Position numbers and translations under genes: made by a program. A DNA stretch of 36,934 bases from an uncultured Bacteroidota bacterium (GTDB taxonomy: Bacteria > Bacteroidota > Bacteroidia > 2-12-FULL-35-15): positions 1-36,934 of the forward strand of contig CAIWDF010000020.1 in NCBI GenBank assembly GCA_903911435.1, given 5' to 3'. The notes beneath the pieces were generated by a model. The model was not told where the DNA came from. It ran no database searches and saw only the letters and a list, made by a program, of their open reading frames with translations. Below, one piece after another: positions 6,198-15,053 of this stretch (the stretch's first letter is position 1; each line of letters starts with the position of its first letter).

Positions 6198-8051
6198 TTA
6201 ACGATAATCAATACTACTTGGTTTAGTAACAGCAAAAATGGGAACTTTAATGTTGAATCCGATGGAAGGATTGAAACGAGCAAAGGTTTTATTGTCATCA
6301 GGCAAGTTGGGATACAGGCCAAAGGTAATTTGAAAACTAGAGTTCAATAAATTCTCGTTTCTAATCAGCATTCCTAATGCATAAGCCTGATACACGGGGC
6401 TATTCAGAAACTGATGTTGATTGTTTTCAATCATACCTACACCTATCAATACCAAGGGTGCGAAGCGAAAGCCAATGATATTGTAGGGTACATAGGTCAC
6501 CGTTTCGAAATTAACAATCATTTTTTTTGTTCCTGTCAAACTTCCATTGTTGAAACCATAGAGTTCATCAGGGTTTAGCGTGATGGTTTCGCCAGCTGAT
6601 TTATTAATTCCATTCACATACTTTAAATATATAAACTGTCGGAAATACCATTTATTGGATTGCAGCAAATCGCTGAAATAATAAAACCCAAAATTAAAAG
6701 TAGCATTGTTTCGAATGTTGTCGTTGTAAAACGTACCATAATTGGCATATACCGAAAGGTAACCCAATTGGTCGAGATGATTTCCATACGAGCATTGCAT
6801 GCCCGAATAATAACGCAATCCTGTTTGTTCCACATAGCGTGCACCGTACAATAGCTGAATCAATGCACCTTCAGGAATATCTTCGTTGGCACCAAAACGA
6901 TAAATAAAACGGTCTTTATAATATTTACGCAACGAGAAAGCCACACTACCTAGGGCAAACGAAGAGTTCAAGAAATGCTGCGAGGTATCGCTTTTTACTT
7001 CAGGTCGCAGTTGGTAATGGGTATCTTGGTATCGAAAGGCCACAATTAAATTGGTTCCTTTTCTATTGATAGGCGTTCCAAAGCCAGGATTAAAGCTTCG
7101 TCCAACCCATACATCGGAATTGATGTTCTCCACTCGATATTCTTTATACACTCGTTCCACACTGTCGGTGTAATTGGTCCATGTTTTCGATTCGGCTATT
7201 CCACCTGCCCATTTGGTAAGTGTTGAATAGAAAGCACGGTCGAGGTTGATGCCTGCTGTAGTTGCATTCTTCACACTAGGTCCAATGTTTTGGTTGGTGA
7301 TGTAAAACAGGTTGGAAGTGATAAATGTATTACGAATATTGTTGATGATGTAATTGCCATTGTTAGCATAATTTCCCGAACCTGCATCGTAACTAGCATA
7401 TTGAACAATCTTTTGTCCTAATCCACCCACATTACGTTCGGTAACATTTCCATTGGCAGAAGTAAAACTAATATTGGCATTGGCATCCAAGGTCCATTTG
7501 TCGAGCACCATCACTTGAATATCGATACTGTCTTTCGAACTTGCCACTTTACTGATGTAGAGTTGAGCATCATTGATGTAGTCGGTAGCCCTAAGCAATC
7601 GTTCACTCTCATTGAGGCGGTGCAAATCAAGTTTCTGATTTTCTTTTATTAGCAATATGTTTTTGATAATATGCGTTCGCGTTTTAACGTGATAATGATT
7701 GGCTATTTTCTGAAACGAATTGATAGCAATTCGATTGGTATCGGAAATGGAATATCCAAAAGGATCGTACACTTTTACTTGAATCTTACGGATGTACTTA
7801 CCTTCGAATTTTATATTCGGGTCAGCTTTTTTCTGATTGTCGGAAAGAGGTGTGTTTTCGTATTGTTGAGGAGCAGGGTCAACAAAAACGGCATCGTAAA
7901 GGAGTTGAGTGAATTTATGTTTCGAGGTTATTTTTTTTATTTTTTTATACACCGCTAAGGTATCATGGGTTTGTGCCGAAACCTCAGTGACATGCATAAC
8001 AAAACCTATGATGAGTATGATTTGAAATAAAAGTTTGATTTTTAATTGCAT
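6198..8051 (-). CDS. Omp85-like outer-membrane protein with POTRA region (617 aa)
   Basis: A Sec signal peptide (MQLKIKLLFQIILIIGFVMH, ending near SAQ) precedes a periplasmic part with POTRA-like segments: GKYIRKIQVKVYDPFG near residues 85-100 and LNESERLLRATDYINDAQLY with DSIDIQVMVLDKWTL near 150-190. The remainder is a beta barrel of alternating strands ending FNPSIGFNIKVPIF, then 11 extra residues, so the usual terminal aromatic beta-signal is not at the very end. I chose the ATG at 8051 over a TTG 12 bases upstream. It follows the TamL-like gene by 33 bp and is probably co-transcribed. A role in outer-membrane protein or lipid assembly is inferred from fold and neighbour. Confidence 0.8.
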   Translation of the reverse strand: MQLKIKLLFQIILIIGFVMHVTEVSAQTHDTLAVYKKIKKITSKHKFTQLLYDAVFVDPAPQQYENTPLSDNQKKADPNIKFEGKYIRKIQVKVYDPFGYSISDTNRIAINSFQKIANHYHVKTRTHIIKNILLIKENQKLDLHRLNESERLLRATDYINDAQLYISKVASSKDSIDIQVMVLDKWTLDANANISFTSANGNVTERNVGGLGQKIVQYASYDAGSGNYANNGNYIINNIRNTFITSNLFYITNQNIGPSVKNATTAGINLDRAFYSTLTKWAGGIAESKTWTNYTDSVERVYKEYRVENINSDVWVGRSFNPGFGTPINRKGTNLIVAFRYQDTHYQLRPEVKSDTSQHFLNSSFALGSVAFSLRKYYKDRFIYRFGANEDIPEGALIQLLYGARYVEQTGLRYYSGMQCSYGNHLDQLGYLSVYANYGTFYNDNIRNNATFNFGFYYFSDLLQSNKWYFRQFIYLKYVNGINKSAGETITLNPDELYGFNNGSLTGTKKMIVNFETVTYVPYNIIGFRFAPLVLIGVGMIENNQHQFLNSPVYQAYALGMLIRNENLLNSSFQITFGLYPNLPDDNKTFARFNPSIGFNIKVPIFAVTKPSSIDYR

Positions 8052-8084
8052 TTTGTAAATCAACCTATTTGTAAAACAAACCTG

Positions 8085-10595
8085 TTAAAACGGATACCCA
8101 ATACCTATGTTGAAAGCAAGGAAACCATATTTCTGATTATTGTGACTCTCGCTATACTTAGCTCTCCAGTCGTAATTGTTATAGTTTTGTATCACCCAAC
8201 GTTTGGCTTCTTCAAACTGAGGGTCGCGTATTTTCACACCCAAATCGAATCGGATGATGAAGAAACTAAAATCGGCACGTATCCCAAGTCCCGAACCCAC
8301 TGCAAGTTCTTTGTAAAATCGGTTGAATTGAAAATCACCACCAGGTCTACTTGCATCAGGTTGACGAAGCCATACGTTTCCGGCATCCACAAATATTGCA
8401 CCATTCAATTGTTTAATCATTTTGAATCGGTACTCCAGATTTAGTTCCAATTGACCATCACCAAATTGATCGAAGTTGGCTAATCCATTGTTCGAATAGG
8501 AGCCTGGACCTAGTGTACGGGCTTGCCAAGCTCGTATTCCGTTTGCACCTCCACTAAAGAAACTTCGTTCGAAAGGCAATGATGTGAAATTGATAAATGG
8601 TTTGCCAATGCCCGCTGCTATCCGCCAAATTACTTTGTTCAATTCGTTTGGATAATAATAAAAACGATAATCTACATCGGTACGCAAGTACTGTGAATAA
8701 GGAACACCAAACATTTTGTATCGTTCGTTTTCATCTTTTTCGAACGTGTTAGGTTGAATGGTGTTTGTCAATTCGTAAACACCTCGAAATATATTGCCTG
8801 ACGATTCCACATTCAATCTAAAAAACGAAAAGTTAGTTTGCTTTTTAATATTTTGATTGTTGTAGGTAAATGTATATCGTGTACTTGACGACAAGTGATT
8901 GGTGAAGCTATTGCGGATGTAAATATTGCTCAAATTGCCAAGGTAATCGCTAAGTCCTGAAGGTAGTTCTACTTTTACTATACTGATCACAAAAGGGCTA
9001 ATGGAATGACTAATTTGTTCAGTTTGTTGCCATGTATATCCAAACGAAAGATTGGTGATGTATCGGGTGTAAAAGTTTGGAACATTGTTGATGAGGTACG
9101 GTCGATGTTGGTAAGTGTACGAACTGTTGAATATTGTTTTCGGATTCGAACGTTTAGACGCTTTCACCTTGAATGGTACTAAAAATCGAGGGATGTAAAT
9201 ATTTGCTTCCGGACCATATTCACTGGTATTGAATGCTCGTGTATTGTTCAACGATGAATTGTTGTCAATGGTTTTGGTAGCTTCTATACTTCCTTTTAAT
9301 CGTATTTCCAGTACTTCTGCCCCTTTCAACAAGTTTCTGTTTTGATATACAAAACTACCTCCTAATCCGATATTCCCAGAAGTGTTTTTTCCTTCCGTTT
9401 CAAACGTATACGATTGTTTAAGTATCGGGCTGAGCTGAATGAAACAATTGAGTTTGTCGCTACCGGTAGTTTTAAAATTGATGTTAATAGTTTTAAACGA
9501 TTTTATTTCCTGCAATCGTTTGTAACTATCTTCCACGTTTTTCAATTGATACAATTCACCTTTATGAATAAAAATGGTGTTCAACAACATCTTGGTTTTA
9601 TATCGTTGTTTGTCGGAATGGAGTAGATTATAGGCAGCTTCAAGCGAGGTAGTTATTTTCCCAAAGTCATCTACCGATAATGTATCTTTGGCTTTTCCTG
9701 CTTGTTGTCTCGCTACAAAATCAGTTTCAATATAAATGTCGTTTATATAAAAACGTTTGTGTGGAGTCACTACAATCGAATCGGATGTTTCGCTGTATTT
9801 GCTTGCAAAGTTCTTAATGCCAAGCATAAGGTTTACCTTATGGTTCGAAGAATCCCATTGGTAATAAATATAATCTTTGGTAAAAAGATAATATCCATTA
9901 TTGTTGAGTTCATTGGTTAAACGTTCACGCTCTTTGTCAAACACATCTTCATCATAGTTGTCGCCTCTTTTAATTAATGTGTTGGAACTGTCGGCAAATA
10001 CATAATACTTGAGTAGTTCGTCAGGTATTTTGTAAGTAAGGCTGTTAATGGTGTACGGTGCTTTGGCCTTTATTAAATAAAATTCTCTAGCTTGTTTTCC
10101 AATGGTGTAAACCACCGAGTCTTTTACACTACTAATAAAATAGCCTTTCTTATTCAAAAAAGATTTGATTTGCTTTCCAGAACGTTTTGCCATTGTCGAG
10201 TCGTAAATAACTGGAGGCTCACTTACATCGAGTACCCATTCTCCAAACAACTGCCGTGTACTTGTCTTGGCTCGTTTGCCTTTAGCTATTCTTTTTTCGT
10301 TTCGTAAAGCAAGTTTGTTGTTATGTTCTTTTCGCCTACGTTTCACTCGGTCTTCATTCACCAAATTATGAAGCCAAAGGTGAAACTTGATTACTTTAAA
10401 AATTTTTCGGTTTGGTTTCTGTTTGATGTAGGCTTGTATGTCGGTCTTATCAAGTTTGGTATCTTTATCGATGATTCTGTTTTTTACAAGCAAATGTTCT
10501 CCTTCCTTCAACCTACGAGTAGGAAAGCATCCTTCCAATAACAAAGGAAGCATTAGGATAAGAAAAACGTTTTTTAAAACCGATTGTTTGGTCAC
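8085..10595 (-). CDS. tamL: TamL-like Omp85 lipoprotein, BamA/TamA family (836 aa)
   Basis: The N-terminus is a lipoprotein signal (FLILMLPLLLEGC, lipidated Cys23) followed by TRRLKEGEHLLVKNRI, the opening typical of Bacteroidota TamA-like lipoproteins. POTRA-like segments span about residues 150-400, and a 16-strand-type barrel follows. Near the C-terminus the Omp85 loop motif appears as FFSGGANGIRAWQARTLGPG, and the last strand ends IGIGYPF with the terminal Phe of the beta-signal. The protein should insert outer-membrane proteins. The start codon is GTG; an in-frame stop lies 10 bp upstream and no ATG fits the signal peptide. No tamB lies in the window. Divergent from a TrmH-family gene, with 227 bp between them. 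Confidence 0.88.
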   Translation of the reverse strand: MTKQSVLKNVFLILMLPLLLEGCFPTRRLKEGEHLLVKNRIIDKDTKLDKTDIQAYIKQKPNRKIFKVIKFHLWLHNLVNEDRVKRRRKEHNNKLALRNEKRIAKGKRAKTSTRQLFGEWVLDVSEPPVIYDSTMAKRSGKQIKSFLNKKGYFISSVKDSVVYTIGKQAREFYLIKAKAPYTINSLTYKIPDELLKYYVFADSSNTLIKRGDNYDEDVFDKERERLTNELNNNGYYLFTKDYIYYQWDSSNHKVNLMLGIKNFASKYSETSDSIVVTPHKRFYINDIYIETDFVARQQAGKAKDTLSVDDFGKITTSLEAAYNLLHSDKQRYKTKMLLNTIFIHKGELYQLKNVEDSYKRLQEIKSFKTININFKTTGSDKLNCFIQLSPILKQSYTFETEGKNTSGNIGLGGSFVYQNRNLLKGAEVLEIRLKGSIEATKTIDNNSSLNNTRAFNTSEYGPEANIYIPRFLVPFKVKASKRSNPKTIFNSSYTYQHRPYLINNVPNFYTRYITNLSFGYTWQQTEQISHSISPFVISIVKVELPSGLSDYLGNLSNIYIRNSFTNHLSSSTRYTFTYNNQNIKKQTNFSFFRLNVESSGNIFRGVYELTNTIQPNTFEKDENERYKMFGVPYSQYLRTDVDYRFYYYPNELNKVIWRIAAGIGKPFINFTSLPFERSFFSGGANGIRAWQARTLGPGSYSNNGLANFDQFGDGQLELNLEYRFKMIKQLNGAIFVDAGNVWLRQPDASRPGGDFQFNRFYKELAVGSGLGIRADFSFFIIRFDLGVKIRDPQFEEAKRWVIQNYNNYDWRAKYSESHNNQKYGFLAFNIGIGYPF

Positions 10596-10714
10596 AAGTA
10601 AAATTTAATGCAGTTTTGGCATCAAGTCGGCTAAATTACTCATTTATTAGAATTATGTTAAGGCCAATTGTGGCTATTCTTTTTATTTATTGAACAATTA
10701 GATTTCTTTAACGC

Positions 10715-10731
10715 TTCTATCTTTGATAGAA
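10715..10731. promoter_or_regulatory. Perfect 7-3-7 inverted repeat in the tamL/trmH divergent region
   Basis: TTCTATC and GATAGAA flank TTT, and the palindrome contains its own TATCTTTG box at 10718-10725. It sits about midway between the two divergent starts and could be an operator or a small hairpin. No function can be shown. Confidence 0.35.
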
Positions 10732-10767
10732 TAATTTATGTATGAATTGTTTTTTTGCAGCTCTAAC

Positions 10768-10796
10768 TTGCATTCGCTTTCTTTTCTATATCTTTG
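10768..10796 (+). promoter_or_regulatory. Promoter for the TrmH-family methyltransferase
   Basis: TTG at 10768-10770, an 18-bp spacer and TATCTTTG at 10789-10796 match the Bacteroidota consensus well. The start of translation at 10823 follows about 20 bases after the likely transcription start. Confidence 0.65.
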
Positions 10797-10822
10797 AAAC
10801 CAAATACTAATTCACAATTCCA

Positions 10823-11590
10823 TTGATATCCAAAAACCAAATAAAGTTTGTCAATTCGCTCAAACAAAAGAAATACAGAGAAGAACAAAATTTATTTGTT
10901 GCTGAAGGGAACAAGATAGTGAAGGAATTATTGGTTTCTTCTATTGTAGTGAAGCAGGTTTATGCCACTTCCGACTTTATGAGAAACAATAAACTCGACC
11001 ATTCGATAGAACGATTTGAGGTGAAAGAAAATGAATTAGAAAGGATATCTTCACTCGTGACTTCTAACGAAGTTCTTGCTGTTTGCGAAGTCCCCTCTTT
11101 CAATTTCGCGATAGAGTCACTCCAAAATAAGCTAACTTTAGTATTGGATGAAATTAAAGACCCAGGAAACTTGGGCACTATCATTCGAATGGCAGATTGG
11201 TTTGGAATAGAAACAGTGGTTTGCAGTCTTCATTCAGCCGACTGTTTCAATGCTAAAGTAGTACAAGCCACGATGGGTTCCATTTCTCGAATTAAAGTAG
11301 TGTATAAAGAACTTGCATCTTTTTTTCAAGAATTTACATTAATGAACCAAGACCCAATTTATGGTGCATTGCTTGGGGGAGAAAATATATATTCAAGTAA
11401 ATTGACAAAATCAGGCTTGATAGTTATTGGAAATGAGTCAAGAGGAATATCCGAAACCGCATTGCCCTTTATAACCCATCAAATAAGTATTCCTTCCTTC
11501 TTCTATTACAAAACAGAAGGAGGCGAAGCTGAATCATTAAATGCGGCTATTGCCACCTCTATCATTTGTTCCGAATTCAGAAGAAGATAG
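10823..11590 (+). CDS. TrmH/SpoU-family RNA 2'-O-methyltransferase (255 aa)
   Basis: An N-terminal substrate-binding domain (KFVNSLKQKKYREEQNLFVA, the L30e-like SpoU_sub_bind pattern, about residues 8-90) is followed by the SPOUT domain with all three motifs: LDEIKDPGNLGTIIRMADWF (Asn/Arg of motif 1), LIVIGNESRGIS (motif 2) and EAESLNAAIA (motif 3). The protein methylates a ribose 2'-OH in rRNA or tRNA with S-adenosylmethionine. The start is a TTG: an in-frame TAA at 10808-10810 excludes anything longer except non-standard codons. The motif 3 loop (SFFYYKTEGG) is longer than usual. The exact target cannot be assigned. Confidence 0.93.
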   Translation: MISKNQIKFVNSLKQKKYREEQNLFVAEGNKIVKELLVSSIVVKQVYATSDFMRNNKLDHSIERFEVKENELERISSLVTSNEVLAVCEVPSFNFAIESLQNKLTLVLDEIKDPGNLGTIIRMADWFGIETVVCSLHSADCFNAKVVQATMGSISRIKVVYKELASFFQEFTLMNQDPIYGALLGGENIYSSKLTKSGLIVIGNESRGISETALPFITHQISIPSFFYYKTEGGEAESLNAAIATSIICSEFRRR

Positions 11591-11623
11591 AATGTGGTGA
11601 ACGATTGCCGAAACGAAATGCTA

Positions 11624-12028
11624 TTAAATCTTTTCTTTCGAAAATAGTTTATTACTCACCACGCTTCCTAAATACGAGCAGGGGAAAAATACAAGGAGTG
11701 TTAAAATAACTACCCACAAAGGGCGATGAATGCTAAACAAATTCAATGCTCCAATTCCCAGAAGCACTCCTCCTACCGAGATGGCATTGGCCGTTTTCTT
11801 GTTAGTGGCAATACTAGAAGCAATGAAACCTCCAACAAATGAACCGACAGAGTATCCAATAATTATTATAAAAGGTAGAGAAGAAATGTATGCTTTTACA
11901 TCGTCAGGTGTACTGAAATTCATTGCAGCTGGCGGTGGGTTAAGAATAAATCCAATCTTTCCAATTACTTCAATAACGAAGAAACTGGAGATAAGTCCAA
12001 CGACTACTGATAATATATTACGGATCAT
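11624..12028 (-). CDS. Small integral membrane protein (134 aa)
   Basis: Four hydrophobic segments are visible: about residues 3-24, 50-70 (FIIIIGYSVGSFVGGFIASS), 82-100 and 104-124. A short loop with NPPPAAMNFSTPDDVKAY lies between the first two. The Gly-rich second helix suggests tight helix packing. I know no function for this family; similar small four-helix proteins are common orphans in Bacteroidota. It converges with the TrmH-family gene (33 bp apart) and lies downstream of the T9SS protein, from which a terminator separates it, so it must have its own promoter. Confidence 0.75.
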   Translation of the reverse strand: MIRNILSVVVGLISSFFVIEVIGKIGFILNPPPAAMNFSTPDDVKAYISSLPFIIIIGYSVGSFVGGFIASSIATNKKTANAISVGGVLLGIGALNLFSIHRPLWVVILTLLVFFPCSYLGSVVSNKLFSKEKI

Positions 12029-12057
12029 AAGAATTTGATTTAGGAAAGTAATAGGTA

Positions 12058-12093
12058 AAAAAAAAACTCCGATGCATCTGCATCGGAGTTTTT
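12058..12093 (-). terminator. Strong hairpin terminator after the T9SS protein gene
   Basis: The arms 12062-12075 and 12080-12093 pair perfectly over 14 bp with a four-base loop. On the minus strand the stem is followed by a T run (plus-strand A run ending at 12066). It lies 9 bp past the stop of the 12102-14123 gene. Confidence 0.9.
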
Positions 12094-12101
12094 AAATTTG
12101 A

Positions 12102-14123
12102 TTACTCAACAACTAATTTTTGCGAATATGTTTTACCATCAATGGAGGCATTTACAAAGTAAATTCCACGTTGATAGTTGCTAAGGTTAACATTCAAACA
12201 AGTGCCGTTGATAATAGATTGATTGTCGAAGTTCGAAACTTCTTGACCAATTGCGTTATAAATTTTAACTGTAGCTTTTGCTGCTTTACTAACATTGAAT
12301 TTTAATGTTACCGAGTTAGTAGCAGGGTTTGGAAACAAATTCACAGCAGTAAAGGTTGCAGCTTTATCATTTATTCCTGCACCACAAGCTAAATCGCCAA
12401 CTGGTATTTTGTAATAAAGAATATCAGCAGCACCACCTTGAGGGTCAGGTGAAGTAGCAGTAGAAACACCATGTCCTGCAGAAGCATCATCTTGAACAAT
12501 TAGGTTTACGAATGAACCATCAAGTTTGCTAGGAACTGAACCATAAACACCTTCGTGATAATCATAATTACCAGAAGCGATATCTGGGTCAGTAACGTCA
12601 ATTGGGTCACACCAATTTAAACCTCCGTCATCAGAACGCATAACATAAGTGTGGCGGAAACTTTTCCCAGCAGCAGTTGTAGAACTAGGAACAACATCAC
12701 CTTGGTCGTTGATACCTTCGAACAAAGCACTATAAGCTAAGTAAATTTTACCAGAAGGATCGATACCTGCACTTGGGTGAGATGATAATGAAGTTTGGAA
12801 TGTACCAAACCCCCAAACAGCACCAGTTGCATCAGAATAAATGTTTAATAAACCATCTGCAGGATGTCCTGGGAAATTTAAATCAAGTACGGAGGCTATC
12901 ATCACTGGAGCTGAACTAGCCATATTTTCGTTCCAATACATTAATCCATCAGTAGCAGGGAAATAACTCATCCCTTGTCCAGTACCTGTTCCAGGTACAT
13001 CACAAAGAACTCTCATTCTTCCATACCAAACATGAGCTATTCCTTGATTGTCAAGCATCACTTCTACCGAAGCATCATTGGTTTCAAGAGTATCTATCTC
13101 ATTTGCACTAGTTGGGTCAAGAGTATCTGTGTACATTGTTGCTGCATCAAACATTGGAATTGCAAATCTCTTCACAACTGTTTTGGTCCAAGTATCACCA
13201 TTGTTCACTGATTTCAATAATACCACATCTACATCAAATCCGCCAGCAACGATAGCAATGGTGTCGCCTTTTGCGTCAATTGAATAAGAGTCACCTCCAA
13301 AGCCTAAATAGCTTGAAGAATCGATAGCTGGAATAATGTATCTTAAGATGTCCCAAGTAGTTCCTCCATCTAACGAACGAGAATAGTTGATTGAGCCGGT
13401 TTGTCCGTGAAACGTAATCATAGCAGCGCCACCAGCAGTTCCTGAACTTGAAATTACATGTAAGGTATGTCCGTTAGCTCCACCAACAGCAAGACGAGCC
13501 CAAGTATCAGGAAGCCCTGAAATTGCAGCTGATGTCCATGTTCCAGTTCCTTTCGTAGCTCTAGAATCCATATGAATGGTAGATACAGCGGTTTCGTGAC
13601 AAATGATTACTTCGGCACCTGAAGAAGTTACTCCAAGGTTAGTAAACCCTGTTCTTACCGATTCAACAGATGTTGCAGGACCTACAGCAGTAGCTGAATT
13701 ATAAGGTGCTGTTCCGAAAGACCAAGTGGAACCATCATAATAAGTATAACCGGTTCCTCTATCAGGCCATCCTGAAGAAGTCGATTGAGACATGGTCCAT
13801 GTTGCTCCAATCGTTCCGTCAGGATTTCTCACGATACGATTGCAAAGTGATGAATTGGTTTGAAGTTGATATTGAGTTGTTCCAATACGTTCACATGAAA
13901 ATGCTTTTGGAACATTATTATGAACATTGGAATGAATCCCATTTACCATTGATTCAAATGAATTAGCACCTAACTGTTGATTTTTTTGATAAGGTACTGC
14001 CAATCTCGCGATTGCAGGGTTAACTTTGATAGGTTTTACAGCTGAAGGAACTGTTGAAGAGTTTTGCGCTGTTGCAATTCCCCCTATTACCATTGCAATT
14101 CCTAATAGTAATTTTTTATTCAT
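12102..14123 (-). CDS. T9SS-exported Asp-box (BNR/sialidase-like) repeat protein (673 aa)
   Basis: A signal peptide (MNKKLLLGIAMVIGGIATAQ) starts the protein and a type IX sorting domain ends it: LFPNPATNSVTLKFNVSK, then KIYNAIGQEV, NLSNYQRGIYFV and QKLVVE, with all usual turns. The body contains Asp-box motifs (S-x-D/N-x-G-x-T/N-W) in RSLDGGTTW, KSVNNGDTW and RSDDGGLNW, the signature of BNR/sialidase-type beta propellers. It should be secreted across the outer membrane by T9SS and anchored to the surface or released. No sialidase catalytic Arg triad is evident, so binding or adhesion is as likely as hydrolysis. The gene is monocistronic, with its own promoter and terminator. Confidence 0.92.
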   Translation of the reverse strand: MNKKLLLGIAMVIGGIATAQNSSTVPSAVKPIKVNPAIARLAVPYQKNQQLGANSFESMVNGIHSNVHNNVPKAFSCERIGTTQYQLQTNSSLCNRIVRNPDGTIGATWTMSQSTSSGWPDRGTGYTYYDGSTWSFGTAPYNSATAVGPATSVESVRTGFTNLGVTSSGAEVIICHETAVSTIHMDSRATKGTGTWTSAAISGLPDTWARLAVGGANGHTLHVISSSGTAGGAAMITFHGQTGSINYSRSLDGGTTWDILRYIIPAIDSSSYLGFGGDSYSIDAKGDTIAIVAGGFDVDVVLLKSVNNGDTWTKTVVKRFAIPMFDAATMYTDTLDPTSANEIDTLETNDASVEVMLDNQGIAHVWYGRMRVLCDVPGTGTGQGMSYFPATDGLMYWNENMASSAPVMIASVLDLNFPGHPADGLLNIYSDATGAVWGFGTFQTSLSSHPSAGIDPSGKIYLAYSALFEGINDQGDVVPSSTTAAGKSFRHTYVMRSDDGGLNWCDPIDVTDPDIASGNYDYHEGVYGSVPSKLDGSFVNLIVQDDASAGHGVSTATSPDPQGGAADILYYKIPVGDLACGAGINDKAATFTAVNLFPNPATNSVTLKFNVSKAAKATVKIYNAIGQEVSNFDNQSIINGTCLNVNLSNYQRGIYFVNASIDGKTYSQKLVVE

Positions 14124-14166
14124 AGCATTTTAAAATTATTTGTTAATTGAAATTATTTTCGTTCGA

Positions 14167-14200
14167 CAAATGTATATAAATCTAATTGGTAAAACAACAA
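14167..14200 (-). promoter_or_regulatory. Promoter for the T9SS Asp-box protein
   Basis: The minus strand reads TTGTTG (14200-14195), a 20-bp spacer and TACATTTG (14174-14167), matching the consensus, with a leader of about 40 bases to the ATG at 14123. Confidence 0.6.
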
Positions 14201-14231
14201 TTTTTTAACAGAATGATTATTTGGTTTCTAA

Positions 14232-15044
14232 TTATTTGTTGAAACCTTCTTTTTTAACTGTAAATGAGAAGTACTTTTCTGGTGTTGCATAAGGAATTGG
14301 ATATTCTGAAAGAAGATTTTTAGTGGTATAGATAGCGCACAATGTATTTGATACACGATAAAGGTTTTTTCTTTTTGATTCAGGAGTTCCATCTAAAATT
14401 CCTTTCAAAACATCCCAACGAACATTGCTAGGGTTATTTCCATAATCATGCCATACAATGATAGAATTCTCATCTTTCAATAGTTTAAAAACATTAGCAG
14501 TATCGTTTTTTACACTTTCATAATGATGGTCGCCATCCACAAATATTAAATCGAATTGTTGATGAAAGCTTGTGAAATCAAATGCTTGCGAATTAGCTTG
14601 AAGATGAGTGACATTTTTTAAGTCTTTCGAAAAGAAACGATGCAAACTGACGTAGTTTTTATCCTCGCCCATATTCAAAAGTTCTTCATCGGGTAAGTTT
14701 AAAGTGGTACACTGCTTGGCCACTGATGCCACGTTCGCAACCGATTCACCCATCCATGTTCCTATTTCGAAGTAGTTGCAATGGGCTATCCCTTGTGCTA
14801 ATCCTTTTAACAAAGCTAAATCGAGTGGGGTGGAACCTCCATCCACAGAACAATAAGGTGAAACCACTTGGTTCAATTCTGGAACCAAGTCTTGTATATC
14901 AACCGTTTTTAATCCTTGTGGTAATTTGTATTTTTCAATTACCTCCTGTTTGTTGACTTCGCTGTCGTCAATTATTTTATTCAACAACGAAGGTTGTTTA
15001 ATGATTAGTGATAATGCTTTTATTAACTTTTTTATTTTACTCAT
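14232..15044 (-). CDS. Class I SAM-dependent methyltransferase (270 aa)
   Basis: The Rossmann methyltransferase core is visible: motif I as NYFEIGTWMGESVANVA (about residues 89-105), then DLIFVDGDHHYESVKNDTAN (motif IV region with the Methyltransf_24-type D-G-D-H-x-Y) and IVWHDYGNN. Such proteins in glycan clusters methylate sugars or lipid-linked glycans, which fits the flippase and glycosyltransferase just upstream. An ATG at 15044 gives MSKIKKLIKA; a TTG nine bases upstream is possible but adds nothing. It begins 9 bp after the flippase stop and is the last gene of the run that starts at the copper ATPase. Substrate unknown. Confidence 0.85.
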   Translation of the reverse strand: MSKIKKLIKALSLIIKQPSLLNKIIDDSEVNKQEVIEKYKLPQGLKTVDIQDLVPELNQVVSPYCSVDGGSTPLDLALLKGLAQGIAHCNYFEIGTWMGESVANVASVAKQCTTLNLPDEELLNMGEDKNYVSLHRFFSKDLKNVTHLQANSQAFDFTSFHQQFDLIFVDGDHHYESVKNDTANVFKLLKDENSIIVWHDYGNNPSNVRWDVLKGILDGTPESKRKNLYRVSNTLCAIYTTKNLLSEYPIPYATPEKYFSFTVKKEGFNK

Positions 15045-15053
15045 TTCAATCAA

